From NCBI GenBank assembly GCA_964483245.1, contig CAZABP010000005.1:112825-176824 (forward strand): a stretch of DNA of 64,000 nucleotides, given 5' to 3'. The stretch comes from CAZABP01 sp964483245 (GTDB taxonomy: Bacteria; Planctomycetota; UBA1135; UBA2386). The translations under genes and the position numbers were made by a program. Of the stretch, positions 33,002-41,340 are shown piece by piece; positions within the stretch are counted from its first letter, which is position 1, and every line of letters starts with the position of its first letter. The notes under the pieces are model-generated. The model saw nothing but the letters and a program-made list of their open reading frames with translations. It did not search any database and was not told the DNA's origin.

Positions 33002-34087
33002 ATGGAAGCGGCCATCATCCAGGTCGGCGCACGGCTCGACCGCGGCGCCGCCGGCTCCGTCGTGGCGCGCGTGCAGGACGCGCTGGCCGGCGGCCCGGCG
33101 CGGCTCGTCGTCGATCTGAGCGACGTCGAAGCCTTCGACTCGGCCGGCATCGGCGCGATGGTCGAAGGGGTCCGCCGCGCGCGCGCCCGGGGTGCCGACG
33201 TGCGGTTGCGCGGCCTGCCGGAGGCCGTGCGGGAATTCCTGTCGCTGGTGTCGCTCGATCGCCTGTTGGCGCCGGATCCGGCCGCGCGGACGGCGCCGCT
33301 GCTCGAGCGGGTGGGTGGGGCGTTCGAGCCGCTGCTCGCCCGGATCGCGGGGATCGGCGCCACGTCGCTGCAGGTGCTGGACTCGCTGCTGCTGGGCCCG
33401 TTCCGCGGCCGCGGCCTGCGGCTCGACCGCACGGTGCTCGAACTCGACCACGCCGCGCACGGCGCGCTCCCGATCATCGCGCTGATCGGGTTCCTGCTCG
33501 GGCTGATCCTGGCGATGCAGGCCTGGGTGCAGCTGCGCGTGTGGGGGGCGGAGATCTACATCGCCGACATGGTCGGCGTCTCGGTCATGACCGAGATCGG
33601 ACCGCTGATGACCGCGATCGTGCTCGCCGCGCGTTCGGGCAGCAGCAACGCGGCGCAGCTCGGCGCGATGGTCGTCGCTGAAGAAGTCGACGCGCTGCGC
33701 CAGATGGGGATCCATCCGATTCGCTTCCTGGTCGTGCCGAAGGTGGTGGCGCTGGGGATCGCGGCCCTGGCGCTCGGGTTGTTCTTCGATCTGGTCGCGA
33801 TCTGTGGCGGCGCGCTGTTCGCACGCGCGGCGGCCGGGATCGGGTTCGACGCATTCCAGGAGCAGCTGCGGGTCGCGCTGCAGCTGGGGGACTTCGCCGT
33901 GGCGACAGCGAAGGGGGTCGCGTTCGGACTCTGCGTCGGCGTCGTCGGCTGCTCGCTCGGCCTGCGCGTCAGCGGTGGCAGCGAAGGCGTCGGCCGCGCG
34001 ACGACCGAGGCGGTCGTGTTCTCGGTGTTCCTGATCATCGTCATCGACGCGTTGTTCGTGACCGCGCAGCGGCTGGTGCTCGTGTGA
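33002..34087 (+). CDS. mlaE: MlaB-MlaE fusion: STAS domain plus lipid ABC transporter permease
   Basis: A 361-aa protein that joins two Mla subunits. Residues 1-95 are a STAS domain (VVARVQDALAGGPARLVVDLSDVEAFDSAGIGAMVEGVRRARARG), normally the separate MlaB. Residues 110-361 are the MlaE/YrbE permease with about five helices and the signature GVSVMTEIGPLMTAIVLAARSGSSNAAQLGAMVVAEEVDALRQMG. MlaE transports phospholipids between inner and outer membranes. The ATG at 33002 begins the STAS fold; an upstream GTG adds a Pro-rich leader that I consider untranslated. It is coupled to the ATPase gene by GTGA. Confidence 0.93.
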   Translation: MEAAIIQVGARLDRGAAGSVVARVQDALAGGPARLVVDLSDVEAFDSAGIGAMVEGVRRARARGADVRLRGLPEAVREFLSLVSLDRLLAPDPAARTAPLLERVGGAFEPLLARIAGIGATSLQVLDSLLLGPFRGRGLRLDRTVLELDHAAHGALPIIALIGFLLGLILAMQAWVQLRVWGAEIYIADMVGVSVMTEIGPLMTAIVLAARSGSSNAAQLGAMVVAEEVDALRQMGIHPIRFLVVPKVVALGIAALALGLFFDLVAICGGALFARAAAGIGFDAFQEQLRVALQLGDFAVATAKGVAFGLCVGVVGCSLGLRVSGGSEGVGRATTEAVVFSVFLIIVIDALFVTAQRLVLV

Positions 34088-34881
34088 ACGCGACCGGGGA
34101 TCTGATCCGCACCGAACGGCTCGCGACGGAGTTCGCTGGGCGGCCGGTGTTGACCGGGATCGATCTCGCGATCCGGCGCGGCGAGCGGTTCGTGATCATG
34201 GGGCCGTCCGGCTGCGGCAAGACGACGTTGCTGCGCCACCTGGCCGGGTTGCTCCCGCCAACGTCCGGCCGCGTGCTGGTCGACGGCGAGGATCTGTACG
34301 CGCTGAGTCCGGACCGGCTCGATGCGCTGCGGCTGCGCTGCGGGTTCTCGTTCCAGGCCGGGGCGCTGCTCGGCAGCCTGAGCGTGCTCGAGAACGTCGC
34401 GCTGCCGCTGCGCGAGAACACGCGGCTCGACGCCGCCGTGATCCGGCAGACCGCGCGGATGAAGCTGGAGATGGTCGGCCTGCTCGACGCGGCGGACCTG
34501 CTGCCGGCGAGCCTGTCCGGCGGCATGCGCAAGCGCGCCGCGATCGCGCGCGCGATCGCGCTGGACCCGGAGATCCTGTTCTTCGACGAGCCGTCGGCCG
34601 GACTCGATCCGGTCACGGCGGCCGAAATCGACCACCTGATGCTCGAGCTGAGCCGGGCGTTCCAGATGACGCTGGTCGTCGTCACGCACGACCTGCCGTC
34701 GGCATCGGCGGTCGCGGAGCGGATCGCCGTGCTGCTCGACGGTGGCGTTGCTGCGCTCGGCACCCGCGACGAGGTCTGGGCCAGCCGCGAGCCGCGGATT
34801 CGCGACTTTCTCGACCGCCGCTCGCGCCGGCACGACGCGCGCGCGCCTGACCTCGCCGCGTTGCTCGAGGAGCCGGCATGA
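34084..34881 (+). CDS. mlaF: Mla-type ABC transporter ATP-binding protein
   Basis: A 265-aa ATPase of the MlaF type. Walker A is GPSGCGKT (40-47), the Q-loop region is FSFQAGALLGSLSVLENV, the signature is LSGGM (144-148) and Walker B is ILFFDEP (164-170) followed by SAGLDP and the switch histidine in VVTHDL. The Q-loop sequence with GALLGSLSVxENV is characteristic of the Mla/Ttg2A subfamily. It would power the permease encoded immediately upstream. It starts with GTG in a 4-bp overlap and ends in ATGA overlap with mlaD. Confidence 0.95.
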   Translation: MNATGDLIRTERLATEFAGRPVLTGIDLAIRRGERFVIMGPSGCGKTTLLRHLAGLLPPTSGRVLVDGEDLYALSPDRLDALRLRCGFSFQAGALLGSLSVLENVALPLRENTRLDAAVIRQTARMKLEMVGLLDAADLLPASLSGGMRKRAAIARAIALDPEILFFDEPSAGLDPVTAAEIDHLMLELSRAFQMTLVVVTHDLPSASAVAERIAVLLDGGVAALGTRDEVWASREPRIRDFLDRRSRRHDARAPDLAALLEEPA

Positions 34882-35732
34882 CGCACGACTCGCTGCAACG
34901 CGCGCGGCGTCGCCGGGTCGGCCTGCTCGTGCTGGCGGCCGGCGCGCTGTTCGTCGGGATGATCGCGTTCATCGTCGGCAGCAGCCTGAACTCCGACCGC
35001 GTGCGCTACTTCGCGCTGTTCGTCGAGAACGTGAAGGGGATGGTCATCGGCTCGAACGTCAACTTCCAAGGCGTGCCGATCGGCGCCGTGACCGACATCC
35101 GGTTCCAGGACGGCCGCACGCTGGTCGAGATGTCCGTCGATCCCGAGCGCGCCGTGATCCAGACCGGAACCCGCGCGCGCCTCGACCGCCTGCTGGTCAC
35201 CGGGCAGGTCACGGTCGAGCTCGAGGGCTATCACCCCTCGGGCAAGCAGCTGCGCCCGGGCGGCTTCGTCGAGCCGGTCCTCAGTCCGATGAACCAGCTG
35301 ACCGCGAGCATGCCGGAGACGCTGGCGAAGGTGGACACGCTGCTCGACCGCGCCGTGACCGCCCTCGAGCGGGTCGATCAACTGGCGACCGCGTTCACGC
35401 CGATCGCTCCCCAACTGCAGCAACTCCTGCGCGACCTCGGCGAACGCAGCATGGCACGGCTCGACGAGACCGGACCCGTGATCGCAGCTGCGCACCAGGC
35501 CGTCACCCAGCTCGGCGACGGCGGTGCCCGCCTGCTCGCGCTCGCCGAGGAGCTCGAAGCCCTGCTCGGCGCATCGCGGCGCCCATGGCTCGAGGGCCTC
35601 GCCGGCATGCGCGAAGCCTTCGGCGAACTGCGCCTCCTGGCACGCAACCTGCGCCAAGCACCCTCGACCCTCCTGTACGGCCGCGACTCTTCCGAGCGGC
35701 CGATCCCCGAACCACCTCGCGGAGGCCGCTGA
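34878..35732 (+). CDS. mlaD: MlaD/MCE family substrate-binding protein
   Basis: A 284-aa protein with one N-terminal membrane helix (RVGLLVLAAGALFVGMIAFIVGSSL) and an MCE domain at about 45-130 (YFALFVENVKGMVIGSNVNFQGVPIGAVTDIRFQDGRTLVEMSV). MCE domains assemble as hexameric lipid-conducting rings in the periplasm. The long C-terminal helix region (MPETLAKVDTLLDRAVTALERVDQLATAF onward) would form the tunnel. From about 35380 the plus strand becomes markedly C-rich, continuing through the next gene. The stop overlaps the start of the auxiliary lipoprotein (TGATG). Confidence 0.93.
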   Translation: MTHDSLQRARRRRVGLLVLAAGALFVGMIAFIVGSSLNSDRVRYFALFVENVKGMVIGSNVNFQGVPIGAVTDIRFQDGRTLVEMSVDPERAVIQTGTRARLDRLLVTGQVTVELEGYHPSGKQLRPGGFVEPVLSPMNQLTASMPETLAKVDTLLDRAVTALERVDQLATAFTPIAPQLQQLLRDLGERSMARLDETGPVIAAAHQAVTQLGDGGARLLALAEELEALLGASRRPWLEGLAGMREAFGELRLLARNLRQAPSTLLYGRDSSERPIPEPPRGGR

Positions 35733-36358
35733 TGCGCCACGCACCAACCGTCAACTGCCTCGTCGCCGCCGCCTTCACCGCGCTCGCCTCCTGCGGCGGA
35801 GTCCAGGTCCCCGAAGACCAGCTCTACCGCCTCGCCGCACCCACGCCCGCCCCTGTCACCCAGACCATCGCCGGCGCCCTGCGCGTCGAGCGCCCACAGA
35901 TCGCCGCCGAGCTCGGCGGCGATGCCCTCGTCGTCGCCGAGGGTCCCGTCCGCATCGCCCAGTACCGCTTCCACCGCTGGGCCGGCCCGCTCGACTCCCT
36001 GCTCGGCGAAGCCCTCGTCGTCGGCCTCCAACGCGCCCGCGCCTTCCAACAAGTCCTCTCCTCCGCCGACGTCGGACACGCCGACGTCTCCCTCGCCACC
36101 CGCCTCCTCGCCTGCCAGCAACGCGACCACGAATCCACCTGGAGCGCCGAGCTGCGCGTCGACGCCCGCATGACGACCCGCGACGGCCAGATCCTCTTCC
36201 AGCGCGAGCTCGCCGCCACCGTCCCCGCCACCAGCCGCAACCCCGAAGCCGTCGTCATCGCGCTCTCCACCGCCCTCGAGCAGATCGTCGAATCCCTGCT
36301 CGCCGAATCCCAGCACGCGCTCGCGCGCGGACAGCTGTCCCCAGCGCCCGGCCGGTAG
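35732..36358 (+). CDS. ABC-type transport auxiliary lipoprotein (PqiC/DUF330-like)
   Basis: A 208-aa lipoprotein with the lipobox ALASC at Cys21. The body matches the membrane-integrity auxiliary component family: an early LYRLAAP strand, then AGALRVERPQIAAELGGDALVVAEGPVRIAQYRFHRWAGPLDSLLGEALVVGLQ. In PqiABC and related systems this lipoprotein receives lipid at the outer membrane. It closes the mlaBE-F-D operon and presumably replaces MlaC/MlaA-type partners, which are not present here. The ATG overlaps the mlaD stop. Strong C-ending codon bias. Confidence 0.88.
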   Translation: MRHAPTVNCLVAAAFTALASCGGVQVPEDQLYRLAAPTPAPVTQTIAGALRVERPQIAAELGGDALVVAEGPVRIAQYRFHRWAGPLDSLLGEALVVGLQRARAFQQVLSSADVGHADVSLATRLLACQQRDHESTWSAELRVDARMTTRDGQILFQRELAATVPATSRNPEAVVIALSTALEQIVESLLAESQHALARGQLSPAPGR

Positions 36359-36445
36359 GTAAACGGCTCTTCACGAGATCCTGTCTTTCCCCGCAGAGGC
36401 GGGAGAGGTACTCCGCGCGTACCCCGCTCCCTCACCCTCACCCAA

Positions 36446-36575
36446 TCCCGTTCCCGGCGTCCGGGCCCGAACCCGGTCCCGATCCCGCTCCCGGTCCCGG
36501 TCCCGATCCCGATCCCGATCCCGATCCCGCTCCCGGTCCCGCTTCGGCCCGATCCCGAACCCCATCCCCATCCCG
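36446..36575. repeat. CCCGAT/CCCGGT hexamer microsatellite
   Basis: About 20 tandem units of the form CCCGNT (CCCGAT, CCCGGT, CCCGCT, CCCGAA) in the 254-bp spacer between the PqiC-like and Ig-like lipoprotein genes. Several consecutive CCCGAT units are perfect. The array ends right at the predicted -10 of the next gene. Confidence 0.85.
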
Positions 36576-36578
36576 GAA

Positions 36579-36584
36579 TAAGCT
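36579..36584 (+). promoter_or_regulatory. -10-like element directly after the hexamer array
   Basis: TAAGCT lies 28 nt before the ATG at 36613. Any -35 would fall within the last CCCGAT/CCCCAT repeats, so array length changes could alter promoter strength. Confidence 0.4.
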
Positions 36585-36612
36585 GTCCCGCTCTCCGTCC
36601 CCAACCGCCCGC

Positions 36613-39534
36613 ATGCTCTCTCGCCGCACCACGCTCGCGCTGCCCCTGCTGACTCTCCTTCTGCTTCCCACCGGCTGCGACAACGTCGCGCGCGCGTTCG
36701 ACCCGGACGGCGGCCAGAAGAAGGGTGACGACGACGGCACGCTGGTCCAGCAACCGGTCATCGGCGGGATCAGCATCGATGGCCGGCCCAAAGTCGCGAG
36801 CGCCTATCCGAAAGGGGCCGGCTGGCCGGGCACCGTCCCGATCGTCGTCGTGTTCAACGAGAGCGTGAACGAGGACTCGATCTCGCCACCGAGCAACACC
36901 GGTGGCCAACCGACCGTCTACGTGCGCGCGCAAGGCACGACTTCGCCGCTCCCGGCGAGCTACGACTTCCTGCTCGGCGGCACCGTCGTGCTGATCCGCC
37001 CGTCCGCGCCGTTGAACACCGGCAGCGGGGGCGGTGGTGGGGGTGGCGTTCCGCCGACAACCCCTGTGTTCGAGATCGTCGTCGATCCGGAGGCGCGTGA
37101 TGCCGACGGCGTCCGCTTCGGCGGCACCGAGCCGAGGGTCGTCGCCGAGTTCACTGCCGACCAGGATCCGAACCTCGCCGACGGCCAGATCCTGACGACG
37201 CTGCCCGAGAACAACGCGCGCAACCAACAACGGGAGACGCCGATCTACGCGGTGTTCAGCAAGCCGCCGGTCGCGACCACCGTGACTGACACGTCGTACC
37301 ACGTGCGCGAAGCGAACGGTGCGCCGCTGCCGGGCGCGATCTCGTTCCCGCTGCGCGTGAGCAACGTCCCGGATCCGCGGATCGCGCGCATCGATCCGGA
37401 TGCGCGGTTGGACGGCAACGTCAAGCACGAGCTGGTGTTCACCGACGGGATCGAGTTCGGCACGACAGGCAAGCTCGACTTCGGCGGCAAGACGCCGTTT
37501 TCGAGCTTCACGACGCTGTGGCAGGCGGCGCCGGCTGCACCGACGGTCGGCAACGCGTCGTCCGGATTCCCGGACAAGGTCAACCGGACCAACCTCGGGA
37601 CGATGGTCGTGCACGTCGACCTCGATGCATCGGCGGCCGCCGGCGACGACCTGATCGTGCGCCTCTACGGCCTCGAGCCGAAGACGAAAGCCGACACCGA
37701 TGTCGAGTTCGTCGAGCGCCGCCAGAAGCTGCCCGTGCCGGGGCCGGGCACGTTCATGGTCGACTTCACGTCCGCGCTCGGCACGCTCGAGCAGCCGCGG
37801 TTCAGCGATGGCGCGATCACGCTCGCGGCGACGCTGGCGCGCGGTGCGGCGCGCACCGGTTACGTGCTTTCCGACTCCGACAACGAGCCGCGCCTCGACA
37901 TCTCGGCGCCGACGATCCGCACGATCGGGCCGCCCGCTGGCAGCACGCCGGACAGCATCGTGACCGACCAGGAGCACATCGTGTTCCATGGCGTCGCGAG
38001 CGAGCAGCTGGCCGAGGCGCGGTTCGACACCACGATGGGGTCGTCGTTCCTGTTCGCGAGCTCCGCCGACGGCCAGTTCACGATGCTGCCGCAGGCGCTC
38101 GGGCGCCTGACCGCGCCGGCGCAGTTCCAGTTCGAATACACCGACGTGGCCGGCAATCCGGCGGTGGCGCCGGTCATGGGTTTCATCGAGCAGCGCGGGG
38201 CCGTGACGAACAGCGTGTCGCCATCCGGAACGCTGATCGTCGAGGCCTACGACGAGGCGACGTTCGCGCCGGTCGCCGGCGCGACGGTGTTGATCGAGCC
38301 GGGCATGCCGGCCAAGCCGGCGACCGGGCGGCAGTCGGCCGTGACCGGCGCGAACGGGCGCGTGACGTTCACCGGCCTCGCGACGACGAGCCACTCGATC
38401 ACGATCGTGCGCGACGGGTTCCATCTGCGCAGCCTGCTCGACACCGGGGCCGGCTTCGTGTCACTGCCGCTGCGGCCGCAGACGAACGCGACGGCGACTC
38501 TGACCGGCTCGCTCGCATTCGTCCCGTCGGCTGGGCAGACCGCACGCATCGCGAGCAATCTGTTCGATGAACCTGCGCTGCTCGACGTGGCACCAAGCGG
38601 CACGACACCGACCGCGATCCCGGCGACGGCGATCCGGCCGGGGCGGCTGCAGGTGGTGACGGCGTTCGCCGGCACGATCGAGCCGATTGCGACGCCGACG
38701 TTCGCGAACTACCACTGCTCGGTCTGCGGCAACAACGGCTCCACGCCGACTCCGCCGTTGCCACCGGCGACCGGCGGCCAGACCGTGACGCGGACGTTGC
38801 CACTGATTCCGTCGACCGGCACCGCGCTGAATCTCGCTGGTGCGTTCATGCTCGACTTCGCCGGCGCCGGCGGTCTCGACACCGCGAACCTCGCGGGGCG
38901 CCCGACCGTGCGCATCGTCTCGAGCCTGCAGGGGATTCCCGGCATGACGATGCTCGGCCTGGGCTTCGCGACGCCGGCTAGCGGCGTGGCGTTCGCGATC
39001 CAGGGCAGCTACTCGCTACCGAGCGTGCTCGCGGTGGCCGGGTTCAGCCCGGCGCTGTGGGTATCGACGCAAGCGGTCGACCGGGATGGCAACCTGTCGC
39101 GCCAGCGCCAGCTCATCGCTGACTACACGCTCGGCACGACGTTCCCGACCGTGCCGCCGCTCGGGGTGCCGACCGTGACCGCGCCCTCGGGCCCGAGCAC
39201 CGGCTCGCCCAGCGTCACGTTCGAAGATCGCCTCGATCCTGCCGCGCTGCCGGGCGGCCGCGGCTTCCTCGAGTTGCGTGCGCAGGATGCGCTCGGCCGC
39301 CAGTGGTCCCTGCTGCGCGCGGACACCGACGCGCTCGCCGCGGAGACCTGGCAGCTCCCGGACCTCGCCGGCACCGGGCTGGTCGGCCTCTCGACCGGCA
39401 CCTGGACCATCGGGGCCGACATGCATCTGCTGTTCTCGATCACGTACGGCCCGAACGACTACATGCTCGAAGAGATGCGTCGCCAGCAGGTCGCGTTCAC
39501 GCGCGCGGCACCCAAGAGCTTCACGATCAACTGA
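36613..39534 (+). CDS. Large Ig-like / carboxypeptidase-regulatory-like lipoprotein
   Basis: A 973-aa lipoprotein with the lipobox PTGC at Cys22. An early domain resembles Big_5/SbsA-type Ig folds (PIVVVFNESVNEDSI ... VYVRAQG ... FEIVVDPEARDADGVRF; then ETPIYAVFSKPPVATTVTDTSYHVREANG). Around 540-620 there is a carboxypeptidase-regulatory-like strand set (GTLIVEAYDEATFAPVAGATVLIEPG ... TGANGRVTFTGLATTSHSITIVRDGF). A Gly-rich linker (about 137-144) and one YHCSVCGNNG motif are visible. It is probably a surface or periplasmic structural protein; no catalytic motif is seen. The gene begins after a hexamer array. Confidence 0.85.
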   Translation: MLSRRTTLALPLLTLLLLPTGCDNVARAFDPDGGQKKGDDDGTLVQQPVIGGISIDGRPKVASAYPKGAGWPGTVPIVVVFNESVNEDSISPPSNTGGQPTVYVRAQGTTSPLPASYDFLLGGTVVLIRPSAPLNTGSGGGGGGGVPPTTPVFEIVVDPEARDADGVRFGGTEPRVVAEFTADQDPNLADGQILTTLPENNARNQQRETPIYAVFSKPPVATTVTDTSYHVREANGAPLPGAISFPLRVSNVPDPRIARIDPDARLDGNVKHELVFTDGIEFGTTGKLDFGGKTPFSSFTTLWQAAPAAPTVGNASSGFPDKVNRTNLGTMVVHVDLDASAAAGDDLIVRLYGLEPKTKADTDVEFVERRQKLPVPGPGTFMVDFTSALGTLEQPRFSDGAITLAATLARGAARTGYVLSDSDNEPRLDISAPTIRTIGPPAGSTPDSIVTDQEHIVFHGVASEQLAEARFDTTMGSSFLFASSADGQFTMLPQALGRLTAPAQFQFEYTDVAGNPAVAPVMGFIEQRGAVTNSVSPSGTLIVEAYDEATFAPVAGATVLIEPGMPAKPATGRQSAVTGANGRVTFTGLATTSHSITIVRDGFHLRSLLDTGAGFVSLPLRPQTNATATLTGSLAFVPSAGQTARIASNLFDEPALLDVAPSGTTPTAIPATAIRPGRLQVVTAFAGTIEPIATPTFANYHCSVCGNNGSTPTPPLPPATGGQTVTRTLPLIPSTGTALNLAGAFMLDFAGAGGLDTANLAGRPTVRIVSSLQGIPGMTMLGLGFATPASGVAFAIQGSYSLPSVLAVAGFSPALWVSTQAVDRDGNLSRQRQLIADYTLGTTFPTVPPLGVPTVTAPSGPSTGSPSVTFEDRLDPAALPGGRGFLELRAQDALGRQWSLLRADTDALAAETWQLPDLAGTGLVGLSTGTWTIGADMHLLFSITYGPNDYMLEEMRRQQVAFTRAAPKSFTIN

Positions 39535-39536
39535 CC

Positions 39537-40202
39537 GTGGCCCGCTCGGTCGTCCTCCTCTCCGGCGGCCTCGACTCCGGCACGGCGCTCGCCCTCCACC
39601 TGGCCGAGGGCCACGAAGTCGTCCTCTGCCTCACCGCCGACTACACCCAACGCGCGTATGCCCCCGAGGCCGCGCACGCCAGCCGCCTCGCCGCGCGCTA
39701 CCACGTGCCGTGGCAATCCCTCGCGCTGCACTGGCTCGGCGATCTTTCGCGCCGCGCCGGCAGCGCCCTCGTCGATCCCTCGATCCCTCTTCCCATCGGC
39801 ACGCGCGCCACCCCCGGCGACGCCAGCTCCGCTGCCTCCGTCTGGGTCCCGTGCCGCAACCTCGTGCTCGTGGCCGCTGCCGCCGCCCACGCCGAGACTC
39901 TCGGCGCCGACACCATCGTGACCGGCTTCAACGCCGAGGAAGCGATCACCTTCCCCGACAACTCCGCCGCCTTCACCGCCGCCGCCACCACGCTCCTCCA
40001 ACTCGCCTCACGCACCCCACTCCAACTCCACAGCCCCACGCTCGCCCTGACCAAACCGGACATCGCCGCCGCGGCCCGTCGCCTGGGCCTCGAGCCTGCC
40101 GACTTCTGGAGCTGCTACGACGTCGGCCCACTCCCCTGCCAACGCTGCGAATCCTGCCTGCGCAGCGCCCGCGCCTGGGGGACCAGAGAGCAAGCGAGCT
40201 GA
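39537..40202 (+). CDS. queC: 7-cyano-7-deazaguanine synthase QueC
   Basis: A 221-aa ATP-dependent enzyme that converts 7-carboxy-7-deazaguanine to preQ0 in the queuosine/deazapurine pathway. The PP-loop SGGLDSG is at 9-15. The zinc site is the C-terminal cluster SCYDVGPLPCQRCESCL (about 192-208). WVPCRNLVL and GFNAEEAITFPDNS match the family, although the last block differs from E. coli and resembles more divergent QueC proteins. No queD, queE or queF is seen nearby. It starts with GTG 2 bp after the previous stop. Codon use is very C-rich. Confidence 0.93.
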   Translation: MARSVVLLSGGLDSGTALALHLAEGHEVVLCLTADYTQRAYAPEAAHASRLAARYHVPWQSLALHWLGDLSRRAGSALVDPSIPLPIGTRATPGDASSAASVWVPCRNLVLVAAAAAHAETLGADTIVTGFNAEEAITFPDNSAAFTAAATTLLQLASRTPLQLHSPTLALTKPDIAAAARRLGLEPADFWSCYDVGPLPCQRCESCLRSARAWGTREQAS

Positions 40203-40231
40203 GCGCCGGGCCGCAAGACCGCCGCGCGCGT

Positions 40232-40359
40232 GTCTCCTTAGAAACTGGTCATACGCCCCGTCGGCGAACGTCGCCGCCGCAGCGGCGCCAGATCCGCCGG
40301 TTTCGCGGCGTCGTGGTCGCCGCGTCGCGGCGGTGAGAGAACTGACACCGGGTGTACCG
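40232..40359. repeat. Dispersed 128-bp repeat, copy B
   Basis: Near-identical to 27586-27713 in the same orientation. It starts 30 bp after the queC stop and is followed, like copy A, by a C-rich hexamer tract. Right-end palindrome ACACCGGGTGT. Confidence 0.85.
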
Positions 40360-40364
40360 GGTTG

Positions 40365-40450
40365 ATCCCCGATCCCGATCCCGATCCCGGTCCCGAACCC
40401 GTTCCCGGACTCGGAACCCGAACCCGAACCCGAACCCCAACCCGAACCCG
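40365..40450. repeat. CCCGAT/CCCGAA hexamer microsatellite
   Basis: About 13 units of CCCGAT, then CCCGGT/CCCGTT, then CCCGAA, directly after repeat copy B and before the promoter of the small lipoprotein gene. Confidence 0.8.
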
Positions 40451-40471
40451 TGCAATGCCACGGCATGTCGC

Positions 40472-40477
40472 TAGTCT
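40472..40477 (+). promoter_or_regulatory. -10-like element of the small lipoprotein gene
   Basis: TAGTCT lies 19 nt before the ATG at 40497, followed by GGGAGG as the SD 4 nt before the ATG. The combination supports this start. Confidence 0.45.
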
Positions 40478-40496
40478 CCCTCGGTCGGGAGGTTCG

Positions 40497-41120
40497 ATGC
40501 ACGTTTTCAAGCCCAGCACCACGGTCGCGCTCCTTCTCCTTCCCTTGTCGCTCTCCCTCACCGGATGCGAAACCCCGCTCCCTCCGGTGCAGTCGTCGAT
40601 GATCACGTCGGTCGACCTGATCGCGAGCAACCCGGTCGACGTCGCCGTGATGCCGATCGAAGACGCGACTCCCGGCAACGCGGCCGAACCAGTGCTCGGC
40701 GAGATCCGCGACGCGGTCGCCGCGCAGCTCGTGACGCGTCTCTACTCCCCGATCGCGCTCGCCGCGATCGATCGTGCGACGCCCCGCGACGCCAGCTCTG
40801 CTGGACGCACGCACTCGGTCGTCGACCCGGCCTGGCTCGCGACGGTGGCCGGTCGCTACCAGGAGGACGCCGTGCTCGGGATCCGGATCACGCGCTGGGA
40901 CAAGTCCTCGCTGATGGCGAACGCGAAGGTCCGCTTCGCCGCCGACCTGACGATGATCGGCGCGCGCGATCGCAAGATCCTCTGGTCCGGCAGCGTCGAG
41001 GGGGAGGTCAAGGCGGGTGGGCGCGGTCCGGCGCCGCTGGACGGCCGCGAGCGGGAGCTGAGCGCCGGGCGGCAGTTCGCTGAGCAGGTGATCGCGCTGC
41101 TGCCCAAGCGGCGACCCTGA
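40497..41120 (+). CDS. Putative lipoprotein (GNA1162/CsgG-like)
   Basis: A 207-aa lipoprotein with the lipobox SLTGC at Cys24. The body has alternating strands and helices with NPVDVAVMPIEDATPG (an IAVLP-type first strand), AVAAQLVTRLYSPIALAAIDRA, ATVAGRYQEDAVLGIRITRWDKS and ILWSGSVEGEV. This pattern resembles small outer-membrane-assembly lipoproteins such as GNA1162/DUF799 or CsgG-fold proteins, but I cannot prove it. GGGAGG before the ATG fixes the start; the frame is open upstream only through the hexamer repeats. It stands alone. Confidence 0.75.
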   Translation: MHVFKPSTTVALLLLPLSLSLTGCETPLPPVQSSMITSVDLIASNPVDVAVMPIEDATPGNAAEPVLGEIRDAVAAQLVTRLYSPIALAAIDRATPRDASSAGRTHSVVDPAWLATVAGRYQEDAVLGIRITRWDKSSLMANAKVRFAADLTMIGARDRKILWSGSVEGEVKAGGRGPAPLDGRERELSAGRQFAEQVIALLPKRRP

Positions 41121-41285
41121 ACCGGCGGTCCCGGTACGTCGATCTCCTGCGCGCGGCGGCGCCACACCAGCGCCGGCGGAATCCACAGCCGCGCCGCCGT
41201 TCGCGTGCCGACCTTTCCTTTTCCGGACGGCGCCGCTACCCTCCCTCGCCTTCCAGACCCCGACTGCGGCGCCGGTGCCAAGGAT

Positions 41286-41334
41286 GTCTACCCTTCCGGT
41301 CCTGCGGCGGAGGTCTCAGGATCGAACCGTAGAC
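41286..41334 (+). promoter_or_regulatory. Structured rpsO leader, candidate S15 autoregulatory site
   Basis: GTCTAC (41286-41291) pairs with GTAGAC (41329-41334), closing a 49-nt fold just upstream of the rpsO ATG. Inside, TCC/GGA and CGGT/ACCG pairings are possible. S15 represses its own mRNA through leader structures in several phyla, often of unrelated shape. Function here is inference. Confidence 0.4.
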
Positions 41335-41340
41335 GAGCCG

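Noticed and set aside
36446..36575. CRISPR array
   Set aside because: Units are 6 bp with no spacers and no cas genes; it is a microsatellite.
35824..38424. Minus-strand open frame of about 860 codons opposite the Ig-like lipoprotein
   Set aside because: Arg/Asp-rich antisense shadow that also runs through the hexamer array.
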